A stretch of DNA of 5,661 bases from NCBI GenBank assembly GCA_030039615.1, contig JASHVF010000409.1:1-5661 (forward strand). The letters are read 5' to 3'. This DNA comes from Gammaproteobacteria bacterium (GTDB taxonomy: Bacteria > Pseudomonadota > Gammaproteobacteria > Steroidobacterales > Steroidobacteraceae). The notes under the pieces were generated by a model. The model made no database searches and was not told where the DNA came from. It saw nothing but the letters and a program-made list of their open reading frames with translations. The stretch's first letter is position 1. Every line of letters begins with the position of its first letter. A program made the translations under genes and the position numbers. Below are positions 1 through 5,453 of this stretch, piece by piece.

Positions 1-582
1 GATGCCGCGCGCCTCGAGCGCTTCCTGCAGCCTGCCGAAGTCGGCGAACGCGCAGCGGATCACCAGCTGCGGCTCGCCCTTCTCGCCGGTGCTCTCGCCC
101 ATCTCCTCGAGGCCGTGATCGATGAGATAGAGCTCGAGATCGTCCTGGTCGATGCCGGTCGGATCGAGGCGGAAGACGCCCATCTTCTTGAACAGGAAGC
201 TGACACTGCCATTAGTGGCGAGATTGCCGCCGTTCTTGGTGATGATGTTGCGCACCGCCGCGACGGTGCGCGTCGGGTTGTCGGTGGCGGTCTCGACCAG
301 CAGCGCCACGCCGTGCGGCGCGTAGCCCTCGTAGACCACCTGGCTGTAGCTGGTGGCGTCACGCCCGGAGGCGCGCTTGATGGCTGCCTCGACGCGGTCC
401 TTGGGCATGTTGACGGCGCGCGCGTTCTGGATGGTGCGGCGGAGCGCCGGATTGGAGGCGGGGTCCGGGCCGCCGGACTTGACGGCCATGGTGATGTCCT
501 TGGCGATGCGCGCGAACTGCTTCGCCATGCGGTTCCACCGCGCGAACATCGTGTGCTTGCGGACTTCGAAGATGCGGCCCAT
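1..582 (-). CDS. YebC/PmpR (TACO1)-family protein, 3' part cut by window edge
   Basis: Seen: 194 codons are present and the frame is still open at the left edge; family members are about 235-250 residues, so roughly 50 C-terminal residues lie outside. Landmarks from the start are GGPDP (37-41), NMPKD (58-62), YEGYAPHG (84-91), the NPTRT segment (102-106) and NGGNL (117-121), all characteristic of the family. Known: these cytoplasmic proteins were first described as DNA-binding regulators (PmpR); TACO1/YebC proteins are now linked to translation, notably relief of ribosome stalling on proline-rich stretches. Start: the ATG at 582 gives the MGR...E.RK opening of the variant subgroup that lacks the usual MAGHSKW start, so this may be a YeeN-like or paralogous member; I therefore give no symbol. 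There is no Shine-Dalgarno sequence before it, only a run of seven C. A -10-like TACAAT ends 9 nt before the ATG, so a leaderless mRNA is possible. The neighbouring desaturase does not help assign its job. Confidence 0.93.
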   Translation of the reverse strand, partial: MGRIFEVRKHTMFARWNRMAKQFARIAKDITMAVKSGGPDPASNPALRRTIQNARAVNMPKDRVEAAIKRASGRDATSYSQVVYEGYAPHGVALLVETATDNPTRTVAAVRNIITKNGGNLATNGSVSFLFKKMGVFRLDPTGIDQDDLELYLIDHGLEEMGESTGEKGEPQLVIRCAFADFGRLQEALEARGI

Positions 583-591
583 GGGGGGGCT

Positions 592-597
592 ATTGTA
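592..597 (-). promoter_or_regulatory. Possible -10 box of the YebC-family gene (leaderless transcript)
   Basis: Read on the minus strand, TACAAT matches the sigma-70 -10 consensus at 5 of 6 positions. Only 9 nt separate it from the ATG at 582, so transcription would start at or within a few bases of the start codon. No convincing -35 hexamer lies 16-18 bp further upstream, which lowers confidence. In DNA this GC-rich a TACAAT in an intergenic gap is uncommon, but chance remains possible. Confidence 0.35.
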
Positions 598-649
598 GCG
601 CGGCGCGCCACGCGCCTTGCGGGGCGCGGCCGAGGACCGCGAGGAGGCT

Positions 650-670
650 GCCGGGCCGCGAGCGGCCGGC
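650..670 (-). terminator. GC hairpin downstream of the desaturase; weak terminator candidate
   Basis: GCCGG-CCGC and GCGG-CCGGC form a nine-pair inverted repeat with one bulged base and a very tight loop. It starts 19 nt past the desaturase stop codon, in the 106-bp gap before the YebC-family gene. No U-run follows in the transcript, so it is not a textbook intrinsic terminator. It may instead stabilise the mRNA 3' end or act together with Rho. Confidence 0.3.
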
Positions 671-688
671 GCAGAGGCGAGCGGCGGC

Positions 689-1837
689 TTACGCCAGCTG
701 CGCGTACAGCAGCCGCATGCGGCGGCGCTGGCGGCTCAAGCTGCGCTCGATCTCGCGCAGCCGCGCCTGCAGATCCGAGTGCTGCCACTGCTCGAGGACT
801 GCGCGGCGCTTCTCCTCGAGCCATTGCTCCTTGACGCGTGCCCAGTCGGCGACCGCGGCGAGGAACGCCTCGTACTCGTGCGCGATGCGCGCGCGCAGCT
901 GCTCGATGTGCGAGTGCCCGGCGGCCGGCAGCTGCGCCAGCTGCGACTCGGCGCGTTTGAACTGCATGGCGAGCAACGCGCGCTGGATCTGGAACCAGGG
1001 GGTGCGCTTGAGGCGCCGCGTCAGCCCGACGCAGGCGAGGCCGCCGATCAGCCATTTGGTCGGATCCCATTGCCACCAGCGCACGCCGTTGCGGTAGTCG
1101 TGGGCGAAGATGTGGTGAAAGTTGTGGTAGCCCTCGCCGTAGGTGACCACCGCGAGCGCCGGGTTGTCGCGCGCCGTGTTGTCCTCGGTGTAGGGGCGGG
1201 TGCCCCACATGTGGGCCAGCGAGTTGATGAAGAAGGTGACGTGATGGCTCCACACCAGGCGCAGGAACCCGGCGAGGAGCAGCATGCCCCAGAAGTCGTG
1301 GAACAGAAGTCCCGCGGCGATCGGCAGGCCGAAGTTGAGCCCCACCGCGAGCGGCACGTAATGGCGGTGCTGGAATGCCAGCAGCCGGTCCTTCTTCAGG
1401 TCCGGGATGTTGGCGAAGTCGGGCACCCCGCTCGGGTACTCACGCAGCATCCAGCCGATGTGTGAGAACCAGAAGCCGCGCTTGGCCGAGTACGGATCGC
1501 GGTCGACGTCGTCGACGTGCAGGTGATGGGTGCGATGTCCGCTGCACCAGATGAAGGCGCTGTTCTGCAGCGCCATGGTGCCGAAGATCAGATAGAAGAC
1601 CTTGAGCGCCGGGTGCGCCTCGTAGGTGCGGTGTGCCCACAGGCGGTGGTAGCCGGCGGTGATCGACATGCCGGTCGCGATCAGGAAGAAAAGGAAGAAG
1701 CCGAAATCCGCGCCGGTGAAGCCGTACTTGAGGCCGTACCAGGGCACCAGCACTGCCGCGATCGCAAAGGTCAGGGCGAACATCAGGGCATTGGCCCAGA
1801 TGAGCGGGGGCTTGCGGACTTCGGTGGTTGCGGACAT
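689..1837 (-). CDS. Membrane fatty acid (acyl-CoA/acyl-lipid delta-9-type) desaturase
   Basis: Membrane di-iron desaturase, 382 aa, expected to insert a cis double bond into saturated acyl chains, using O2 and electrons from a redox partner. Seen: all three histidine boxes, HRLWAH (64-69), HRTHH (101-105) and HNFHH (238-242), plus the conserved NSLAHMWG segment (205-212) that supplies another iron ligand. Hydrophobic segments lie near residues 15-35, 45-62, 77-97, 160-180 and 183-205. From about residue 280 a 100-residue soluble tail rich in Arg, Glu, Gln, Ala and Leu looks alpha-helical or coiled-coil; longer tails of this sort occur in Pseudomonas DesB-like acyl-CoA desaturases. Start: ATG at 1837, just before the conserved N-terminal helix; the frame is open to 1936 but the extra residues look non-coding. 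The ribosome site is weak (AGGCGA about 6 nt upstream). No electron-transfer gene is adjacent. The class is clear; substrate and regiospecificity are inferred. Confidence 0.93.
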   Translation of the reverse strand: MSATTEVRKPPLIWANALMFALTFAIAAVLVPWYGLKYGFTGADFGFFLFFLIATGMSITAGYHRLWAHRTYEAHPALKVFYLIFGTMALQNSAFIWCSGHRTHHLHVDDVDRDPYSAKRGFWFSHIGWMLREYPSGVPDFANIPDLKKDRLLAFQHRHYVPLAVGLNFGLPIAAGLLFHDFWGMLLLAGFLRLVWSHHVTFFINSLAHMWGTRPYTEDNTARDNPALAVVTYGEGYHNFHHIFAHDYRNGVRWWQWDPTKWLIGGLACVGLTRRLKRTPWFQIQRALLAMQFKRAESQLAQLPAAGHSHIEQLRARIAHEYEAFLAAVADWARVKEQWLEEKRRAVLEQWQHSDLQARLREIERSLSRQRRRMRLLYAQLA

Positions 1838-2013
1838 GCGTTCGCCTGGGGCCTTTCCGGGGCTTTGCCACAGTGGGCGCGGTAACTTATCACGGCCGGC
1901 CCCCCGAAGTGGGACTTGTATCCCTGTCCGGGGCACGCCCGCCGGTGGACACTTTTAATTGAGCACCCGCGCCCGGCGCCCTGCGGTGCAGCATGCCCGG
2001 GGAGGCGGCGGGC
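1838..2013. other. Intergenic region upstream of the desaturase; no clear promoter
   Basis: 176 bp between two minus-strand genes. It should carry the end of the two-component transcript and the desaturase promoter. On the minus strand, -10-like GATAAG (1886-1891) and TACAAG are present, but neither has a -35 box at proper spacing. A short inverted repeat AAGT-GGG-ACTT (1907-1917) could be half of an operator but is too short to call. The stretch 1950-1961 is AT-richer than its surroundings. Stems at 1963-1988 and 1995-2013 lack a U-run, so no terminator is called. Confidence 0.4.
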
Positions 2014-2649
2014 CTACGCCTGGATCAGCCCGTGGCGGATCGCGATCAGCGTGAGCTCAGCCTGGTTGGAGACACCGAGCTTCTGCTTGACGTTATAGAG
2101 GTGTGTGCCGACCGTGGAGGCGGACAGGCTCAGGTCCTCGGCGATGCGCTGTACGCTGGCGCCGCCGGCGAGGCGCACGAACACCTCGAACTCGCGCTCC
2201 GACAGCCGCTCGACCGGTGACCTGCCGCCGTTCTCGAGCTCCTCGAGCGCAAGCTTCTGCGCCAGCGCCGCGTCGATGTAGCGCTGCCCGGCGGCCACCG
2301 CCGTGATCGCCTCGAGCAAGGCTTCCGGCGCACTGCGCTTGGAGAGAAAGCCGCGCGCGCCTTCGCGCAACGCGCGCCGCGCGTGCAGCGGATCGTCATG
2401 CGCGGACAACGCCAGCACGCGCGCCTGCGGATGATGGGCGCGGATCCGCCGCAGCGCCTCGAGCCCGCCCATCCCCGGCATGGCGAGGTCCATCACCACC
2501 ACGTCGGGCGTGAGCTCGAGGTAGCGCTGGCAGGCGCTCTCGCCCGAGTCCGCTTCGCCGACCACCGAGGTTTCGGGATTCGCCTGCAGCAGCAGCCGAA
2601 AGCCGGTGCGCACCACCGCATGATCGTCCACCAGCAGCACGCGGATCAT
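2014..2649 (-). CDS. LuxR/NarL-family response regulator
   Basis: 211 aa cytoplasmic transcription factor, the output half of the two-component pair with the kinase just upstream. Seen: an N-terminal receiver domain (about 1-120) with the acidic pair D8-D9, phospho-acceptor D54 in VVVMDLAMPG, switch residue S82 and conserved K104; then a linker and a LuxR-type helix-turn-helix (about 146-211) containing RLSEREFEV, IAEDLSLSASTV and the recognition-helix end HLYNVKQKLGV. Start: the ATG at 2649 opens directly into the first receiver strand, MIRVLLVDDH. This ATG overlaps the kinase TGA as ATGA, which implies translational coupling and one operon. Known relatives by architecture include MoxX of Paracoccus and AgmR/ExaE of Pseudomonas, which control PQQ-dependent alcohol oxidation genes. 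Given the divergent pqqA, regulation of PQQ or alcohol metabolism is a reasonable inference, but the sequence alone does not prove the target. Confidence 0.95.
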   Translation of the reverse strand: MIRVLLVDDHAVVRTGFRLLLQANPETSVVGEADSGESACQRYLELTPDVVVMDLAMPGMGGLEALRRIRAHHPQARVLALSAHDDPLHARRALREGARGFLSKRSAPEALLEAITAVAAGQRYIDAALAQKLALEELENGGRSPVERLSEREFEVFVRLAGGASVQRIAEDLSLSASTVGTHLYNVKQKLGVSNQAELTLIAIRHGLIQA

Positions 2650-3989
2650 GGCCGCACCAGCGGAATCCGCACCGCCAGGCGCACGCCATGAGGCGTGACG
2701 TTGCCGACCTCGAAATGGCCGCCCAGATGCCCGATGCGCTCGGCGAGGCCGCGCAGCCCGAAGTGTCCGGGACGCGCCCATTGCGCGGGCAGCCCGACGC
2801 CATCGTCGGTCACCGCGACCGTCATGCTCTCGGGGGTCGAGCTCACCTCGATGTCGATGCGCGTGGCCTGTGCGTGACGCAAGGCGTTCACGAGTCCCTC
2901 CTGTACCACGCGGTAGGCGGCCAGCGCGACGCTCGGCCCGAGATCCGCCGGCAGCTCGTGCCGCAGGGTCAGCCGCGGCGAGGCGTGGCGCTGCTGCCAG
3001 TCGCGCACCAGGCTCTCGAGTGCGGCGCCGAGCCCGAGCGTGTCCAGGGCCGGCGGCGCGAGCCGCGGGATGAGGCCGTGCAGCGCGTCGTAGAGTCGCG
3101 CCGCTTCCTCCGACACCAGCCGTGCGGCGGCGACCGAGTCCGACTCGGTCGAGCGGGTCGCGATCGCCATCGCCAGACTGCGGATCGCGGTGACCGACTG
3201 GCCGAACTCGTCGTGCAGCTCGTGCGCGATCAACCGCCGCTCCTCCTCCACGCGCTGCTCGACCACCAGAGAGAGCTCGCGGCGCTCCTCGAGACGCTCG
3301 TGCGCTTCGCGTGCCTCGCGCTCCGCGCGCACGTTGTCGGCCACCGCCTGGGCCATGCGGTTGAAGGCCGCGCCGATGGCGCTTGCCTCGGCGCCGGAGA
3401 GCGGCGGCAGGCGGTACGCCAGCTCGCCGTGCTTGAGCCGCTCGAGTCCGTCGATGATCACCGGGAAAGGCGCGAGCGCACGGTCCACCAGCCAGAAGGC
3501 GAGCAGCGCGAGCGCCAGCAGCAGCGCCGCGGCGAGCGTCAGCAGGTGCGTCAGGTCATCCCAGGCATCGAGGATCGCGCGCGACGGCTGCGCCTCGATC
3601 ATGAGCTGCGTTCCGTCGGAGAGCTCAAACCCCTGGCGCGCCGGATGCGGAGCGAGCAGTCGCGCAAACCACTCGGGCGCGTCGCGGCCCGCCTTGTAGA
3701 CGGCCGGCGGCGAGCGGTACAGCAGCTCCCCGGCGGAGCTGCGCAGCGTGATCTCGTTGGCGCGCACGTGGCCGAGCTGCTCGAGGAGCCGGCGCACCGC
3801 CGGCTCGCCACCCTCCTCGGAATAGGCGACGGCCAGCTGGCCGATGACCTGCACCGCGACGTGGTTCGCCGCCTCGATCTCCTCGCGGATCGAGGAGCGG
3901 CTGTTGCGCAGCTCGTCCGCCAGCAGCGCCGCGACGAACACCGCCGTGAGGCCGGTGAGCACCAGGTTCAGGCGTGTGCGCAGCTTCAT
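2646..3989 (-). CDS. HPK7-family sensor histidine kinase with LapD/MoxY-like sensor region
   Basis: 447 aa membrane kinase that should phosphorylate the overlapping LuxR-type regulator. Seen in order: TM1 (about 8-25); an extracytoplasmic region (about 26-146); TM2 (about 148-168); HAMP (about 168-220) containing the conserved FNRMA segment; a charged coiled coil (about 218-250); a HisKA_3 dimerisation domain with the H-box ERRLIAHELHDEFGQ, phospho-acceptor H259; and an HATPase_c domain with the N-box QEGLVNALRHA (N368), DDGVGL (395-400) and GLRGLAERI (411-419). The opening, RLNLVL followed by a TM and a segment like RNSRSSIREEIEA, resembles the LapD/MoxY N-terminal domain found in the methanol-oxidation sensor MoxY. 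Start: ATG at 3989, a short basic N-terminus directly before TM1; the ribosome site is weak. All catalytic boxes look intact. It is divergent from pqqA, sharing a 137-bp control region. The signal sensed is unknown; a product of alcohol oxidation such as formaldehyde is a guess from context. Confidence 0.93.
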   Translation of the reverse strand: MKLRTRLNLVLTGLTAVFVAALLADELRNSRSSIREEIEAANHVAVQVIGQLAVAYSEEGGEPAVRRLLEQLGHVRANEITLRSSAGELLYRSPPAVYKAGRDAPEWFARLLAPHPARQGFELSDGTQLMIEAQPSRAILDAWDDLTHLLTLAAALLLALALLAFWLVDRALAPFPVIIDGLERLKHGELAYRLPPLSGAEASAIGAAFNRMAQAVADNVRAEREAREAHERLEERRELSLVVEQRVEEERRLIAHELHDEFGQSVTAIRSLAMAIATRSTESDSVAAARLVSEEAARLYDALHGLIPRLAPPALDTLGLGAALESLVRDWQQRHASPRLTLRHELPADLGPSVALAAYRVVQEGLVNALRHAQATRIDIEVSSTPESMTVAVTDDGVGLPAQWARPGHFGLRGLAERIGHLGGHFEVGNVTPHGVRLAVRIPLVRP

Positions 3990-4018
3990 CGGTGGCTCAG
4001 AAGGCCGTCCTCAAGAAA

Positions 4019-4040
4019 ATCATGAGGCCACTTTCATGAT
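4019..4040. promoter_or_regulatory. Inverted repeat in the kinase/pqqA divergent region, candidate operator
   Basis: ATCATGA (4019-4025) and TCATGAT (4034-4040) are perfect reverse complements separated by 8 bp. Each contains the self-palindromic TCATGA, so the motif also reads as two direct copies 14 bp apart. It lies 30 bp upstream of the kinase start and about 87 bp upstream of pqqA. NarL/LuxR-type regulators commonly bind paired heptamers of this sort, so the adjacent response regulator is the obvious candidate binder. This is inference. Confidence 0.45.
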
Positions 4041-4052
4041 CATCCGCTACCG

Positions 4053-4072
4053 TTTCGCCGCCGCCGGCGAAA
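4053..4072. promoter_or_regulatory. Perfect 8-bp inverted repeat upstream of pqqA
   Basis: TTTCGCCG (4053-4060) and CGGCGAAA (4065-4072) are exact reverse complements around a 4-bp centre. The palindrome sits 54 bp before the pqqA ATG and next to a weak -10-like GATACA (4074-4079). It could be an operator overlapping the pqqA promoter or, if the transcript starts further upstream, a leader hairpin. Without a mapped start site the two cannot be told apart. Confidence 0.45.
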
Positions 4073-4126
4073 GGATACACCCCAGATCCTGGACACCGTC
4101 CAACCACCGAGTGAGGAGAGCACATC

Positions 4127-4201
4127 ATGCGCTGGGAAACACCGCGGGCGACTGAATTCCGCTTTGGCATGGAAATCACCCTCTACATCGCCAACCGTTG
4201 A
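4127..4201 (+). CDS. pqqA: PqqA, precursor peptide of the cofactor PQQ
   Basis: A 24-residue ribosomally made peptide from which pyrroloquinoline quinone is built; its Glu and Tyr side chains are joined and become the cofactor. Seen: the product starts MRWETP and ends in FRFGMEITLYIANR. E16 and Y20 have the family's obligatory E-x3-Y spacing, preceded by the conserved R-x-G and followed by the usual four-residue tail ending NR. Family members are mostly 22-29 aa, so the length is normal. Start: ATG with a strong AGGAG at 4114-4118, 8 nt upstream. Compared with common PqqA peptides (KPxxxDLR), the middle reads TPRATEFR, a modest deviation. A GC hairpin begins 7 nt after the stop, and pqqE, the enzyme that modifies this peptide, begins 109 nt after it. 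Genes this short are often missed by gene callers. The nearby pqqE makes the identification very secure. Confidence 0.96.
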   Translation: MRWETPRATEFRFGMEITLYIANR

Positions 4202-4208
4202 GTCACGG

Positions 4209-4226
4209 CCGGGCCGCCAGGCCCGG
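4209..4226 (+). terminator. Hairpin after pqqA, probable attenuator within the operon
   Basis: CCGGGCC (4209-4215) and GGCCCGG (4220-4226) form a perfect seven-pair, all-GC stem with the 4-nt loop GCCA, beginning 7 nt after the pqqA stop. The following bases (ATTCGTTCCTGAT) contain some T but no proper U-run, so termination is probably partial. In other bacteria pqqA mRNA is much more abundant than the rest of the pqq transcript, which fits the need for more precursor than enzyme. This hairpin could stabilise a short pqqA message or attenuate readthrough. Confidence 0.55.
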
Positions 4227-4252
4227 ATTCGTTCCTGATATGCTGCTCACCG

Positions 4253-4278
4253 CCCGCCGCCCCGGCGGGGATGGCGGG
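4253..4278 (+). promoter_or_regulatory. GC-rich alternative hairpins ahead of pqqE
   Basis: CCCGCC (4253-4258) can pair with either of two GGCGGG copies, at 4264-4269 (5-nt loop) or 4273-4278 (14-nt loop). The structure ends 32 nt before the pqqE ATG at 4311, which itself has no recognisable Shine-Dalgarno. The fold could influence pqqE translation or transcript stability. In DNA this GC-rich, such repeats can also arise by chance. Confidence 0.3.
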
Positions 4279-4310
4279 AAGTGCGGGCGCCGTGCGCGCC
4301 CGATCGGTTG

Positions 4311-5453
4311 ATGAGCACCACGCACCCTGTCGGTCCGCCGCTCTGGCTGCTGCTGGAGCTCACTTACCGTTGCCCGCTGCACTGTGTGTTCTGCTACAAC
4401 CCGACCGAGTTCGCCGCCACCGGCGCGGAGCTTTCGACCGGGCACTGGCTGCGGGTACTGCGTGAGGCGCGCGCGCTCGGGGCGGTGCAGCTCGGGCTCT
4501 CGGGCGGCGAGCCGCTCATGCGCGAGGATCTGGAGGCCATCGTCGCCGAGGCGCACGGCCTCGGCTTTTATATCAATCTGATCACCTCCGGCATCGGCAT
4601 GAGCGAGGAGCGCATCGCGGCCCTCAAGCGCGCCGGGCTCGACCACATCCAGCTGTCCTTTCAGGACAGCACGCGCGAGCTCAACGACTTCCTCAGCAGC
4701 ACGCGCACCTTCGAGCTCAAGGCGCGCGTCGCCGCCCTCATCCGCAAGTACGACTACCCGATGGTGCTGAACGTGGTGCTGCACCGGCTCAACATCGATC
4801 ACGTGGAGGAGATCCTGGCGATGGCCGAGCGCATGGGCGCGCAGTACGTCGAGCTCGCCAACACCCAGTACTACGGCTGGGCCTGGCTCAACCGCGCGCA
4901 GCTGCTGCCGAGCCGCGCGCAGCTCGAGCGCGCCGAGGCGGCGACCCGCCGTGTGCGCGAGCGCCTCGGCGCCGCGATGCAGATCTACTTCGTGGTACCC
5001 GACTATTTCGAGAAGCGCCCCAAGGCGTGCATGAACGGCCTCGGCTCGGTGTTCCTCGCCGTCACTCCGGACGGCGCGGCGCTTCCCTGTCACGCCGCGC
5101 GCATGCTGCCGGGCATCAGCTTCCCCAACGTGCAGTCGCAGGATCTGCGCAGCATCTGGTACGAGTCGGCGGCCTTCAATCACTTCCGCGGCGACTCCTG
5201 GATGAAGGAGCCCTGCCGCAGCTGTCCGGAGAAACACCGCGACTTCGGCGGCTGCCGCTGCCAGGCCTACCTGCTGACGGGCGACGCCGCCAACGCCGAC
5301 CCGGTGTGCGAGCTCTCGCCGCATCACGCCCTGGTGACCGCGGCGGTCGCCCAGGCCGAGCGCGCCGCCCGCGCGGACGGCGCGACCGCCGGCGCCGCGC
5401 TCACCTTCCGCGATCACCGTCTCTCGATCCCGGTCGTAGTGGAGGGCCGATGA
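4311..5453 (+). CDS. pqqE: PqqE, PqqA peptide cyclase (radical SAM/SPASM)
   Basis: 380 aa cytoplasmic iron-sulfur enzyme that uses S-adenosylmethionine to form the carbon-carbon bond between Glu and Tyr of PqqA, the first committed step of PQQ synthesis; in other organisms it needs the chaperone PqqD. Seen: PPLWLLLELTYRCP leads into the radical SAM CX3CX2C motif (C21, C25, C28); GGEP (65-68) for SAM; the PqqE-typical INLITSGIG and GLDHIQLSFQ; and a C-terminal SPASM domain with all expected ligands, C240, C260, C302, C305, D311, C315, C317 and C333, including the unusual Asp. Length is normal. Start: ATG at 4311 matches family N-termini; a GTG at 4281 would add 10 unlikely residues. Neither start has a good ribosome site. 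It is the second gene after pqqA; its stop overlaps the next start as ATGA. The absence of pqqBCD between pqqA and pqqE is notable. It is not one of the other SPASM maturases, since its motifs match PqqE throughout. Confidence 0.97.
   Translation: MSTTHPVGPPLWLLLELTYRCPLHCVFCYNPTEFAATGAELSTGHWLRVLREARALGAVQLGLSGGEPLMREDLEAIVAEAHGLGFYINLITSGIGMSEERIAALKRAGLDHIQLSFQDSTRELNDFLSSTRTFELKARVAALIRKYDYPMVLNVVLHRLNIDHVEEILAMAERMGAQYVELANTQYYGWAWLNRAQLLPSRAQLERAEAATRRVRERLGAAMQIYFVVPDYFEKRPKACMNGLGSVFLAVTPDGAALPCHAARMLPGISFPNVQSQDLRSIWYESAAFNHFRGDSWMKEPCRSCPEKHRDFGGCRCQAYLLTGDAANADPVCELSPHHALVTAAVAQAERAARADGATAGAALTFRDHRLSIPVVVEGR
5441..5445 (+). promoter_or_regulatory. Strong ribosome binding site of the S-formylglutathione hydrolase gene
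   Basis: GGAGG lies inside the end of pqqE, 4 nt before the ATG at 5450. It fixes the start of the downstream gene and, with the ATGA overlap, supports translational coupling to pqqE. Confidence 0.7.

Noticed and set aside
60..1253. Long minus-strand open frame spanning the YebC gene and part of the desaturase in another frame
   Set aside because: It is Arg/Ala/Pro-rich and crosses two real genes and their gap; a frame shadow.
617..1465. Plus-strand open frame opposite the desaturase
   Set aside because: An antisense shadow with no domain content; the opposite strand carries an intact desaturase with all histidine boxes.
1838..1936. N-terminal extension of the desaturase from a GTG at 1936
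   Set aside because: The added residues look non-coding, and family proteins begin shortly before the first membrane helix, as with the ATG at 1837.
1963..1988. Stem GCACC/GGTGC as a terminator of the two-component operon
   Set aside because: The stem is imperfect, with a bulge, and on the minus strand it is followed by CAATTAAAAG rather than a U-run.
2650..2781. Upstream extension of the response regulator by 44 codons
   Set aside because: The extra residues overlap the kinase C-terminus and show no homology. The ATG at 2649 begins exactly at the receiver domain and overlaps the kinase stop as ATGA.
2688..4025. Long plus-strand open frame (445 codons) opposite the kinase gene
   Set aside because: Antisense shadow in GC-rich DNA. 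Its product is low-complexity Arg/Ala/Gln/Leu with no domain, while the minus-strand kinase has all its motifs.
4281..4310. GTG at 4281 as the pqqE start
   Set aside because: It would add ten residues absent from the family, immediately after the GGCGGG hairpin arm. The ATG at 4311 fits PqqE N-termini.
4203..5417. Long minus-strand open frame (404 codons) opposite pqqE
   Set aside because: The product is compositionally biased, without recognisable motifs, and lies wholly over the well-conserved pqqE.
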